From NCBI GenBank assembly GCA_902765305.1, contig CACWZI010000052.1:1-38572 (forward strand): a stretch of DNA of 38,572 bases, in the 5' to 3' direction. Position 1 is the first letter of the stretch. Each line of letters starts with the position of its first letter. Under the pieces are notes generated by a model. That model ran no database searches. It worked only from the letters and a program-made list of their open reading frames with translations, and was not told the DNA's origin. Position numbers and translations under genes: made by a program. Shown piece after piece: positions 7,226 through 14,159 of this stretch. Origin of the DNA: an uncultured Eubacteriales bacterium (lineage in GTDB: Bacteria; Bacillota; Clostridia; Christensenellales; Aristaeellaceae).

Positions 7226-7287
7226 TTTTCCTTAAAGGTTTTCAGGAAGAATATAGCATAAACCTATCAGAAAACGATTAAGGAAAA
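7226..7287. repeat. Long dyad, copy 2 of 2
   Basis: The left arm TTTTCCTTAAAGGTTTTC (7226-7243) is identical to copy 1, and the right arm GAAAACGATTAAGGAAAA (7270-7287) is also identical over 17 bases. The 26 enclosed bases differ completely from copy 1. The starts of the two copies are 805 bases apart. Conservation of arms but not centre points to selection on a protein-binding or folded structure. Confidence 0.85.
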
Positions 7288-7355
7288 GAACTTTGAACCT
7301 GAAAACTACATCTTTTGAGGGAAAACCCACAACTATTCTACAATTCCTGTGAAAA

Positions 7356-7377
7356 GCGGCGGCAAGTGGACCGCCGC
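7356..7377. terminator. Hairpin between convergent genes
   Basis: GCGGCGG (7356-7362) pairs with CCGCCGC (7371-7377) across 8 bases. It lies between the 3' end of the gene ending at 7203 and that of the minus-strand gene at 7383. On the plus strand it is followed by CATTTTC, and on the minus strand by CTTTTC, so it could act in both directions. Confidence 0.55.
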
Positions 7378-7382
7378 CATTT

Positions 7383-7565
7383 TCATTCGATTTCTACATT
7401 CTTTACGCCATGGGCGAGGATGAGGTTAATCAGTTCGTTTCTGGAATAGTTGGTCTCGGCGGCGATGCGGTCCAGTTCCGCGAGGGTTTCTTCCTTGATG
7501 CGGACAGTGATAATGCGGTTGCCATCTTCGCCCCGCTTCTTTATCTTCAAAGGCTCATTGTTCAT
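7383..7565 (-). CDS. Ribbon-helix-helix (CopG/Arc-type) DNA-binding protein
   Basis: A 60-residue protein with a basic N-terminal arm (residues 1-17), the beta strand RIITVRIKEET and the helix pair ELDRIAAETNYSRNELINLIL, the standard MetJ/Arc/CopG fold that binds DNA as a dimer. It has a good GGAAG ribosome binding site. No toxin-like partner is adjacent, so it is more likely a repressor or a plasmid-type copy or transfer regulator than an antitoxin. It is transcribed divergently from the AT-rich operon at 7702 across 136 bases holding the latter's promoter, which it may repress. Confidence 0.8.
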   Translation of the reverse strand: MNNEPLKIKKRGEDGNRIITVRIKEETLAELDRIAAETNYSRNELINLILAHGVKNVEIE

Positions 7566-7599
7566 AGCAAACTTCCTTTCAACTTATATTAATTATATA

Positions 7600-7629
7600 T
7601 TGACAATCAGTTGTTAGATATGCTACAAT
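7600..7629 (+). promoter_or_regulatory. Promoter of the AT-rich operon
   Basis: A consensus -35 TTGACA (7600-7605) and -10 TACAAT (7624-7629) are separated by 18 bases in a strongly AT-rich divergent intergenic region. A TATAAT on the opposite strand at 7592-7597 may serve the ribbon-helix-helix gene. Confidence 0.75.
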
Positions 7630-7701
7630 ATGATATCAAATACAAATTCGTAGTGTAATCAACACAGCAACTAAAAGCCATTTGGAAAGGAAGTTGAGGT
7701 T

Positions 7702-8070
7702 GTGGCAAACCCTAAATATATCAAATCAATCAGAATTAAGAGAGTTAATCCAAATGATGGAAATAATAGCTTTCGATTTATGTTGTGGCTTGCACCTAAC
7801 GATAACTCACAGCCACATAGGGTGAGAATTGATGCGGTATCAATATCAGACAAAGAAGGTCATCACAATTATAGAGTTACCTTTGAAACTGGTAGTTATT
7901 CAAGCATCCGCGATATGGGAGGGCAGGAAAACCATTATGAATATCGATGGCATGACTTAGTATTAAACAAAGATGAATATAGTATGTTAATAGAAAGCCC
8001 ATTTTTCCACTTCATTATCTCTGTCGGTAACGATAAGGAAGAGCACATCATCAGAATGGAGGTACTATAA
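7702..8070 (+). CDS. Unknown small island protein
   Basis: A 122-residue protein of unknown function. It starts at GTG 7702, 8 bases after AAAGGAAG. It has no signal peptide or membrane segment. The alternation of charged and aromatic residues (IRIKRVNP, FRFMLWLAP, HRVRIDAVSIS, YRVTFETG, FFHFIISVG) suggests an all-beta fold. Its stop codon overlaps the start of the following gene (TAATG), so the two are translationally coupled and probably act together. The operon is markedly poorer in GC than everything around it, indicating separate acquisition. Confidence 0.8.
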   Translation: MANPKYIKSIRIKRVNPNDGNNSFRFMLWLAPNDNSQPHRVRIDAVSISDKEGHHNYRVTFETGSYSSIRDMGGQENHYEYRWHDLVLNKDEYSMLIESPFFHFIISVGNDKEEHIIRMEVL

Positions 8071-8825
8071 TGGCACTCATAACTTGCCCTGCGTGTGGTA
8101 ATCAGGTATCTGAGAATGCAAATGCTTGTCCTCGTTGCGGAGAACCCATTAGAGCAGCAAGGATGAGTGGAGAAGTTGATAGTGGAACAGAATCTTTTTC
8201 TGTTGAAGGCAAAAACAGATTAGAACTGTCGGCAAAAGCGGATGTTCAAGTCAAAGCAATATCAGAACGTCTTTCTTCGGAGGGAAAAACAGTTGTCAAT
8301 GTTCAGAGATCAGACCCGCAGCCTTTCACTTTGGGAGTAACAGTCTGGAAAATGGACATAACTATCGTTTGGAATGCCAGCCTTGATTCGCAAAGGTATA
8401 AGCAGACGCTTTATAACCAAGCAAGAGCATACCAATCCTCTGGCAAGTATAGTCAAGCAGTAGGAATATATAAAAAAATAAAAGGATATTCTGATGTAAA
8501 TACACAAATTCAGCAATGCCAAGAGAAGATTTCGCAACAAAATAGAGTGGCAGCAGCAGCGGCAGCTGAAAGATACGAGTTGCAAAGAAATGTTGGGACC
8601 AATCCTTCGGATACTGCGAAAATCGTTTGGCTTATTTGTGGAATTGGACTCTTCATTGGGGTTTTATCGTTTGGAATGGCAGGACAATACTACGAGAATA
8701 ATAAAGGAATGTTTTGGTTTGGTGTGATACTATCTGTAATTAGTCTTGCTGGTATAATTATACGAAAAGTAAAAATATCAAAATATGAGGCAAAAGTTGC
8801 TGAATACAAATATTCAAAAAAATAA
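8070..8825 (+). CDS. Zinc-ribbon membrane protein
   Basis: A 251-residue protein. The N-terminus is a zinc ribbon (CPACGNQVS and CPRCGEPI, Cys pairs near 6/9 and 20/23). Residues about 40-105 form a soluble domain with a beta-rich pattern. A TPR-like helical segment follows (YNQARAYQSSGKYSQAVGIYKKI), then an Ala-rich linker and two hydrophobic helices near 188-207 and 215-233 (IVWLICGIGLFIGVLSFGMA; FWFGVILSVISLAGIII). The basic tail should be cytoplasmic. GGAGGT precedes the ATG, which overlaps the stop of the upstream gene by one base. Related zinc-ribbon plus two-TM proteins are common but functionally unassigned. The tight coupling to an unknown cytosolic partner makes a two-component membrane-associated function plausible. 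Confidence 0.8.
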   Translation: MALITCPACGNQVSENANACPRCGEPIRAARMSGEVDSGTESFSVEGKNRLELSAKADVQVKAISERLSSEGKTVVNVQRSDPQPFTLGVTVWKMDITIVWNASLDSQRYKQTLYNQARAYQSSGKYSQAVGIYKKIKGYSDVNTQIQQCQEKISQQNRVAAAAAAERYELQRNVGTNPSDTAKIVWLICGIGLFIGVLSFGMAGQYYENNKGMFWFGVILSVISLAGIIIRKVKISKYEAKVAEYKYSKK

Positions 8826-8833
8826 CGAACAAA

Positions 8834-8854
8834 GGCGGCGTTCCAAACGCCGCC
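8834..8854. terminator. Hairpin after the zinc-ribbon gene
   Basis: GGCGGCGTT (8834-8842) pairs perfectly with AACGCCGCC (8846-8854) across a 3-base loop. It lies between the convergent 3' ends of the zinc-ribbon gene and the recombinase remnant. The T-richness downstream is modest. Confidence 0.65.
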
Positions 8855-8862
8855 TCTGTCTT

Positions 8863-9066
8863 TCATATAACCCGCTGCCTCGCCCTTACCAGCGTGCTTT
8901 TGCTGATGCCTGTCATTTTCTGGACCTGTCCGAAACTCTTCCCTGACGCTAACAGGTCGAGGGCGTGGGAGAGTTGGGCGTCTGTGTATTTGCGGGGTCT
9001 GCCATCCTTGAAGGCAGGGTTCTGGCGGGCTATCATCTTTCCTGTCTGTGTGCGTTCAAAATCATC
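8863..9066 (-). pseudogene. 5'-truncated serine recombinase (resolvase/invertase family)
   Basis: Read on the minus strand, the frame encodes about 67 residues ending in a resolvase-type helix-turn-helix: an [17 protein letters not shown] linker helix, the [10 protein letters not shown] hinge, then [20 protein letters not shown] and RARQRVI before the stop at 8863. The entire N-terminal catalytic domain with the nucleophilic Ser is absent. The frame stays open only to about 9093 and there runs through a large palindrome (9058-9133), which appears to have replaced the 5' part. It would mark a second, older recombination system at the far edge of the island from the integrase. Confidence 0.8.
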
Positions 9067-9133
9067 GGGGACGGTTCTGTTTGACTTCTTCTGTCAGAAA
9101 TGGGAGTCAAGTAGAACCGTCCCCGTTGATTTT
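9058..9133. repeat. Large palindrome with AACCGTCCCC-type arms
   Basis: GGGGACGGTTCT (9067-9078) pairs perfectly with AGAACCGTCCCC (9113-9124). Inside it TTGACT (9081-9086) pairs with AGTCAA (9105-9110), and outside it 9058-9066 pairs with 9125-9133 with one mismatch, giving about 29 bases per arm and an 18-base centre. GGGACGGTTCT-type repeats recur in many bacterial genomes as REP-like elements. Here it cuts the serine recombinase frame. Confidence 0.85.
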
Positions 9134-9181
9134 CGTTCCCCCCGCAACCAAACCCTAACGCAAATGTGTCGTACAACGCGC

Positions 9182-9210
9182 TTGAAGCCTTTCGCCCGGA
9201 GGTATATCAT
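9182..9210 (+). promoter_or_regulatory. Probable antiporter promoter
   Basis: A -35 TTGAAG (9182-9187) and -10 TATCAT (9205-9210) are separated by 17 bases, about 36 bases before the antiporter start. Each matches consensus at four or five of six positions. Confidence 0.5.
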
Positions 9211-9246
9211 AGGGGAACCAAATAAAGAAAGGCACTGAAAATAAAC

Positions 9247-10536
9247 ATGCTTCTACCGACCGCGTTTGCCCTGTTCGCGGGGCTGATCATGACCCGTATC
9301 TTCAAGAAAATCAACCTCAAGCTGCCCGACGTGACGGCCTTCCTGATCGCCGGCGTGCTGGTGGGGCCCTTTGTGCTGGGCGCCATAAACATCCCCCTGG
9401 GCTTCAATTCCATGGAGGCGCTGGACCGGGTCAGCTTCCTCTCTACCGTGGCCCTGGGCTTTATCGCCTTCGACATCGGCAACGAATTCCGCCTGGCCCA
9501 GCTGAAGAAGACGGGCAAGGTCGCCACTGTGATCGGCATCGTACAGGCCCTGGCCGCCACGGCGCTGGTGGATATCGCCCTGATCGGCCTCCACTTCATC
9601 CTCGGCCCTGAAAAGCTGCCCCTGCCGGTGGCCATCACCCTGGGCGCCATCGCCGCGGCCACGGCGCCCGCGGCCACGCTGATGGTCGTGCGCCAGTACA
9701 AGGCCAAGGGCCCGCTGACCGACCTGCTGCTGCCCATCGTCGCCCTGGACGATGCCGTGGGCCTGGTGGTGTTCGCCGTGTCCTTTGGCGTGGCCCAGGC
9801 CCTGGAGGGCGGCGCGCTGAACGTGACCTCGGTCATACTCAACCCGATGCTGGAGATCGTCTGCTCGCTGGCGCTGGGCGCGGTCATGGGAGAGCTGCTG
9901 ACGCTGCTGGAAAAGCTGTTCTTCTCCAACAAGAACCGCCTGTCGCTGACCATCGCCTTCGTGATGATGACCATCGCCCTGTCCACGCTGGAGATTCCGC
10001 TGCCCGGCGGCGCGAAGATCACCTTCTCCTCGCTGCTGGTGTGCATGATGCTGGGCACCATGTTCTGCAACCTCAGCGAATACTCCGTGGACATCATGAA
10101 GCGCTCCGAGGAATGGACCGCCCCGCTGTATGCGGTGTTCTTCGTGCTCTCCGGCGCGCAGCTGGACCTGAGCGTGTTCCGCTACCCTTCGATACTGCTG
10201 ATCGGCCTGGTGTTCATACTGGTGCGCTGCGCCGGCAAGTACCTGGGCGCCTGGGGCAGCGCCACGGTCATGGGCTGCGAGCCCAACGTGCGCAAGTACC
10301 TGGGCGTCACGCTGTTCCCCCAGGCCGGCGTGGCCCTGGGCATGGTGGTCACCGCCCAGGCCCTCGGCCAGGAATACGGCGCCATGATCCGCAATATCAT
10401 ACTGTTCGCCGTGCTCGTCTACGAGCTGGTGGGCCCGCTGCTGACCAAGCAGGCCCTGATGGCTGCCGGCGAAGTGGCAGACAAGCACCCCGAAGCGCAA
10501 TACCGGGCCAGGTTCCAAAAGAAAGCCGCGCAATAA
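9247..10536 (+). CDS. Cation:proton antiporter, CPA2 family
   Basis: A 429-residue integral membrane protein with about 12-13 hydrophobic helices filling its whole length. The paired aspartates Asp168-Asp169 in PIVALDDAVGLVVFAVSF and the preceding GAIAAATAPAATLMVVRQY are hallmarks of CPA2 Na+(K+)/H+ exchangers, in which the aspartates bind the exchanged ions. It lacks the C-terminal RCK/TrkA-N domain seen in KefB/KefC-type channels, so it is a transport domain only. It probably supports pH or sodium homeostasis. The annotated ATG has no close Shine-Dalgarno (AAAGG is about 14 bases upstream), so the exact start is uncertain. A strong terminator follows. Base composition returns to the GC-rich host norm here, marking the end of the island. 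Confidence 0.9.
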   Translation: MLLPTAFALFAGLIMTRIFKKINLKLPDVTAFLIAGVLVGPFVLGAINIPLGFNSMEALDRVSFLSTVALGFIAFDIGNEFRLAQLKKTGKVATVIGIVQALAATALVDIALIGLHFILGPEKLPLPVAITLGAIAAATAPAATLMVVRQYKAKGPLTDLLLPIVALDDAVGLVVFAVSFGVAQALEGGALNVTSVILNPMLEIVCSLALGAVMGELLTLLEKLFFSNKNRLSLTIAFVMMTIALSTLEIPLPGGAKITFSSLLVCMMLGTMFCNLSEYSVDIMKRSEEWTAPLYAVFFVLSGAQLDLSVFRYPSILLIGLVFILVRCAGKYLGAWGSATVMGCEPNVRKYLGVTLFPQAGVALGMVVTAQALGQEYGAMIRNIILFAVLVYELVGPLLTKQALMAAGEVADKHPEAQYRARFQKKAAQ

Positions 10537-10565
10537 CCGCTCCAGGGCTTCGCCCCGGAATCTTC

Positions 10566-10595
10566 AAAGACTTGCCTTTTCAGCAAGTCTTTTTT
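10566..10595 (+). terminator. Rho-independent terminator after the antiporter
   Basis: AAAGACTTGC (10566-10575) pairs with GCAAGTCTTT (10583-10592) across 7 bases, ending in a run of six T. It lies 30 bases after the antiporter stop. Confidence 0.9.
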
Positions 10596-10626
10596 ATGAT
10601 ATACTGAAACGGTAATATAAAACAGT

Positions 10627-10725
10627 GGTAATATTTCCCCCGCGACCACGAGGCCCTGCTGCCATGTAGCGGCGACTATCAGTCGCCACGGTTATTACCC
10701 CCGCGACCGCAAGGAGCTGCCTATG
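10627..10725. repeat. Duplicated leader flanking a covarying REP unit
   Basis: Two imperfect direct copies of a segment containing CCCCCGCGACC and ending in CTGCC(T)ATG lie at 10627-10666 and 10690-10725. The second supplies the ribosome binding site and start of the transglutaminase gene; in the first the ATG is followed at once by TAG. Between them, at 10666-10690, is a single REP unit related to the 2142-2343 array, with the stem GGCGACT-ATC-AGTCGCC. Relative to the array both stem halves changed together, keeping the pairing intact. Confidence 0.75.
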
Positions 10726-13455
10726 AAAAGAGCGCTATGTACAGTATTTACAGCATTGATTCTCCTGTTGACTTCAGCGGTGCCGGCACTGGCGGAGAAT
10801 GCGATCCTGGAGCCCGTTACATTGGAGGAAGCGAACGAAGCCATCCTCCTCCCCGAGGACGGCAGCGCCGACTTTGAGGTCGATCCGGACGGCATCCTCC
10901 TCCCGGGGGACGATGACGGAATACCTCTCGACCTCGTCGACGACATACTTTCAGACGTCCCAATCGACCTGGACATTCCCGATGACGCCCTTGAAGCCAA
11001 TATGCCGACATCGGAGCTGCCCGATGACGCTTTGGCATCCAATGCCGCCGTGATACTGTCGCCCGAGGAGGAAACGTGCTTCATCAATTCCTCCCGGAAC
11101 AGCGACGCCCTGTTCGCCGGTTATGTGAACGGCATTCTCCACGGCAATGGACCCAGTCCCAATGCCACCGCCTATGCCCGGGACAAGCTGAACACCCAGG
11201 AGCAGGTCATCTATGACGCCTTAAAGCCCCTTCTCGCCCAGGTCGCCGAGGGCAGTCGAACCTCCACCGAGTTCGACGTCCCCCTGTCAACGCTGCTGGG
11301 CCTGACCCGCATCACCGGCCAGGCCTTGACCGGCGAGGCGCTGTCCAACCCGATGACCGACGATGAGACAGCCCGGGTCATCGCCGCGTGGAAGGCGCTG
11401 TACACCTACACGCTGAACGACGTGACCAGCGCACTGTGGTTCGACTGTACCTATGAGCTGTACTGGCTGGATCGCTACGACAATCCCATCCGGGCCGTCA
11501 AACCCGCGATGATGTGTCGCTACAGCGCCGAGCTTGGCGACTGGGAGCTGTATGTGGCGGACGATGCCAGCGTCAGCTTCCAATTCCCGGTGCTTGCCCA
11601 GTACCAGGGCGATACCTATACAGTGGATCCCGGAAGCATCGACCGGGCGAAGCTCGCCCGGAAAAACGCCCAGGCCATCGTGGAACAATACGCCGGATGC
11701 TCGGATTATGCCAAGCTGGCCGGCTACGTGACGGCGATCTGCCGGCTGGTGCGCTATGACGACGAAGCCGCCACCCCCCAATGGCAGTACGCCAATCCCC
11801 AAATCCAGGATCCCTGGAAGCTGATCTGGGCTTTCGACGGTGACAGCGACACGAATGTGGTCTGCGAGGGCTACGCCCAGGCCTATCAGTACCTGTGCGA
11901 GCTGACTGCGTTCGACGGCGACATCCACTGCCGCCTGGTTACCGGCAACGTCAGCGGCACAGAGCACTCCTGGAACCTGGTGCGCATGGACGACGGGAAG
12001 AACTACCTGGTGGACGTGACCTACATGGACGGCGATTGGGACGAACTGGACGACGACCTGGCCCACTGGATCGGCGAAAACCGAGGCCGCCTGTTCCTGT
12101 GCGGCGGCTCCGGCAGCGTCTCCGGAGGCTACGGCATTGTCAGCCGTGACGGCAGAGAGGCGGACAGACGCCGTTATCGCAGCGACACGCTGAACATCTA
12201 TCCGGACGCCGCGCTGGCCCTTGCCCAGCAGCGCTACATCCCCACCGGCTTCCACCGGCTCCCCGACGGCGTCCGTTACTTTGACGGCAACGGCGCGTTT
12301 ATCACCGGAGAAGCGCTGCTGGACGGCTATGGCTATCTGTTCGACGTCGACGGCAGAATGGAAGGCAATCTCTCCGGCTGGCACACCGTCGACGGCCAGC
12401 GCTGCTTCTTCGAGGGCGACGGCAAGCTGCATACGAAGCACGCCCCTGTCATTGACGCCGCCGTGCCGCCCACCTGTACCGAGCCGGGTTTGACCAAGGG
12501 CAGTCACTGCTCCGTCTGTGAAGCTGTGTTGACGCCCCAGGAACCCGTCGAGAAGCTGGGCCACCGCTGGGAAAGGGCGTCCTATGCCTGGGCAGAGGAC
12601 TACACCAGCGTCACCGCCCGCAGGGCCTGTCTGAACGACCCGGCCCATGTGCAGGCCGAGACCGTTCAGGCCTCCGCAGAGGTCACGAAGGCCGCCACCT
12701 GCACCGCCAGGGGCGTCACCACCTACACCGCCAGCTTCAGGCGCGCCGCCTTCAGGACGCAGAAGAAGCGTGTCAGGGACGTTCCCGCCACCGGCCATCG
12801 CTGGGGCAAGGCCAGATATGCCTGGGCGGACGACTACACCAGCGTCACCGCCCGCAGGGCTTGCCTGAACGACCCGACCCACGTGCAGACCGAGACCGTT
12901 CAGACCTCCGCCAAGGTCACAAGGGCCGCCACCTGCACCGCCAGGGGCACCACCACCTATACCGCCAGGTTCTCGCGCGCCGCCTTCAGGACGCAAAAGA
13001 AGCGGGTCAAGGACGTCCCCGCCACCGGCCATACGCCCGTCACGGACCCCGCCGTACCGCCAACCGTCACTGCCGACGGACTGACCGAAGGCAGCCATTG
13101 CGCCGTCTGCGGCAAGGTACTCGTGACGCAAAAGAAAGTTCCAAGGCTTGACAGCGTTTTGATCCTGCGCGGCAACGCCTGCCGGCTGGTCGACGCGGGC
13201 AAGCCCCGGCAGATCATCGTCGAGCTCGGACCGGTCATGAGCTACAAGAGCGACAATCCTTCCGTCGCCTCGGTCAGCCGGAAGGGGCGGGTAATTCCCC
13301 GCGCATCGGGCATAGCGCTTATCACCGTACGACTCAAGGACGGCAGAGTGCTGCTGCTGAAGCTGGTCGTCAGGAATCCCCGCGTGCCCAAATCAATGCG
13401 CATCGCCCAAGGTTGTCGCGCCAAGCTGAAGGTCGGGGAAGGGAGAGTTCAATAA
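10723..13455 (+). CDS. Secreted transglutaminase-like protein with repeats and Big2 domain
   Basis: A 910-residue exported protein with a clear signal peptide (MKRALCTVFTALILLL to ALA, about 1-24). A Leu/Asp-rich stretch (about 30-110) follows. The transglutaminase-like core at about 300-440 has the triad Cys381 (VCEGYAQAYQ), His415 (EHSWNLV) and Asp431 (YLVDVTY), as in secreted microbial peptidases and cross-linking enzymes of this fold. Residues about 505-570 resemble glucan- or choline-binding repeats (GVRYFDGNG; GYLFDVDG; GWHTVDG), suggesting cell-wall or polysaccharide attachment. A zinc-ribbon-like Cys motif (CSVCEAVL) and two tandem 78-residue repeats follow, then a second CAVCGKVL motif and a Big2 Ig-like domain. 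The last Big2-like unit breaks off after about 20 residues (KLKVGEGRVQ), and no continuation is seen in the other frames. The substrate is unknown. Confidence 0.85.
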   Translation: MKRALCTVFTALILLLTSAVPALAENAILEPVTLEEANEAILLPEDGSADFEVDPDGILLPGDDDGIPLDLVDDILSDVPIDLDIPDDALEANMPTSELPDDALASNAAVILSPEEETCFINSSRNSDALFAGYVNGILHGNGPSPNATAYARDKLNTQEQVIYDALKPLLAQVAEGSRTSTEFDVPLSTLLGLTRITGQALTGEALSNPMTDDETARVIAAWKALYTYTLNDVTSALWFDCTYELYWLDRYDNPIRAVKPAMMCRYSAELGDWELYVADDASVSFQFPVLAQYQGDTYTVDPGSIDRAKLARKNAQAIVEQYAGCSDYAKLAGYVTAICRLVRYDDEAATPQWQYANPQIQDPWKLIWAFDGDSDTNVVCEGYAQAYQYLCELTAFDGDIHCRLVTGNVSGTEHSWNLVRMDDGKNYLVDVTYMDGDWDELDDDLAHWIGENRGRLFLCGGSGSVSGGYGIVSRDGREADRRRYRSDTLNIYPDAALALAQQRYIPTGFHRLPDGVRYFDGNGAFITGEALLDGYGYLFDVDGRMEGNLSGWHTVDGQRCFFEGDGKLHTKHAPVIDAAVPPTCTEPGLTKGSHCSVCEAVLTPQEPVEKLGHRWERASYAWAEDYTSVTARRACLNDPAHVQAETVQASAEVTKAATCTARGVTTYTASFRRAAFRTQKKRVRDVPATGHRWGKARYAWADDYTSVTARRACLNDPTHVQTETVQTSAKVTRAATCTARGTTTYTARFSRAAFRTQKKRVKDVPATGHTPVTDPAVPPTVTADGLTEGSHCAVCGKVLVTQKKVPRLDSVLILRGNACRLVDAGKPRQIIVELGPVMSYKSDNPSVASVSRKGRVIPRASGIALITVRLKDGRVLLLKLVVRNPRVPKSMRIAQGCRAKLKVGEGRVQ
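12559..13026 (+). repeat. Two tandem 234-bp coding repeats
   Basis: Units at 12559-12792 and 12793-13026 encode 78-residue repeats (GHRW...AWA[ED]DYTSVTARRACLNDP...PAT) that differ at few positions. They code for the stalk-like part of the transglutaminase protein and are likely hot spots for copy-number change. Confidence 0.9.
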
Positions 13456-13511
13456 CCCGCCGCCTGTCGCCAGTTTTCACGCAGAATATACAGTGATTCA
13501 ACATCATTATG

Positions 13512-13541
13512 CTTACATCACTGATAACAGATCATTATAAT
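13512..13541 (+). promoter_or_regulatory. Probable promoter of the lipoprotein gene
   Basis: A -35-like CTTACA (13512-13517) and consensus -10 TATAAT (13536-13541) are 18 bases apart, about 56 bases before the start codon at 13597. Confidence 0.5.
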
Positions 13542-13596
13542 TGATATGCCTTGTAGATTGCAAGAGCACGACATAAGTGAAAGGAAGTACCTGGGA

Positions 13597-13953
13597 ATGA
13601 AAAAGATCATCGCTCTGATTCTGGTTATGGTTCTGTTGGCCTTTGGCCTGACCGCCTGCAAGAAGGCTGAGCAGAAGGCTGAAGAAGCTGCCGCCAAGGT
13701 TGAAGAGACCGCCGAGAAGGCCGAGGAGAAGGCTGAAGAGACCGCCGAGAAGGCCGAGGAAAAGGTCGAAGAGGCTGCTGAGAAGGCCGAAGAGGCTGCT
13801 GACGCTGCCGCTGATGCTGCTGCTGACGCCGTTGAGAAGGCTGAGGAGAAGGTCGAAGAGGCTGCTGACGCTGCTGCTGATACCGCTGAGGCCGCTGCCG
13901 ACGCTGCAGAAGAGGCCGTTGAAGAGGCTGCTGACGCTGCCGCTGGCAACTGA
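13597..13953 (+). CDS. Ala/Glu/Lys-rich lipoprotein
   Basis: A 118-residue predicted lipoprotein. The N-terminal signal MKKIIALILVMVLLAFGL ends in the lipobox LTAC, so Cys21 or thereabouts would be lipidated and anchored to the outer face of the membrane. The rest is almost only Ala, Glu, Lys, Val and Asp in heptad-like repeats (AEKAEEKVEEAA, then AADAAADAA), predicting one long coiled coil or extended helix, possibly a spacer or wall-spanning rod. The ATG at 13597 is chosen because it directly starts the signal peptide and follows GGAAG. Low-complexity composition means sequence similarity to other proteins would be misleading. Confidence 0.8.
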   Translation: MKKIIALILVMVLLAFGLTACKKAEQKAEEAAAKVEETAEKAEEKAEETAEKAEEKVEEAAEKAEEAADAAADAAADAVEKAEEKVEEAADAAADTAEAAADAAEEAVEEAADAAAGN

Positions 13954-13969
13954 TCGATATTCTTCGATA

Positions 13970-14011
13970 CAGCAAAACGCCCCGCAAAAGGCGGTTCAAA
14001 TTAGGGATTTC
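13970..14011 (+). repeat. Dispersed 42-43 nt 3'-UTR element, copy 1
   Basis: The element begins with CAGCAAAACGCCCCGC, continues through a variable hairpin loop and ends with TTAGGGATTTC. It starts 17 bases after the stop of the lipoprotein gene, on the same strand. The second copy (minus strand, 19851-19809) starts 18 bases after the stop of another exported-protein gene. It partly overlaps a further dyad (GTTCAAATT 13994-14002 with AATTTGAAC 14024-14032). Confidence 0.75.
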
Positions 14012-14062
14012 GGAAACGAAGCAAATTTGAACTGACATTCTTCGGGCGGGAACAACGGAAAA

Positions 14063-14107
14063 CGGCTTCATGGGAGCAGAAACGCTCCAGTGAAGCCGCT
14101 TTCTTTA
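14063..14107 (+). terminator. Strong terminator after the lipoprotein gene
   Basis: CGGCTTCA (14063-14070) and GGAGC (14073-14077) pair with GCTCC (14084-14088) and TGAAGCCG (14091-14098), a 13-bp stem with one 2-base internal loop, followed by CTTTCTTT. Confidence 0.85.
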
Positions 14108-14159
14108 TGAACAAATCCAGCGCCGGATATTTGTGCGGATTATGCTCAGAATTAACTTG

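Noticed and set aside
7383-7565. Toxin-antitoxin antitoxin
   Set aside because: The ribbon-helix-helix protein has no adjacent small toxin gene; the neighbour is divergent and encodes a different kind of protein.
3528-9246. attL/attR direct repeats bounding the island
   Set aside because: No direct repeat longer than about eight bases was found between the left (3528-3692) and right (8826-9246) flanks, so exact element ends are not claimed.
11287-13131. Minus-strand open frame of 614 codons opposite the transglutaminase gene
   Set aside because: Composition is Gly/Val/Ala-biased, typical of antisense frames in GC-rich genes, and the plus-strand gene has a signal peptide and catalytic triad.
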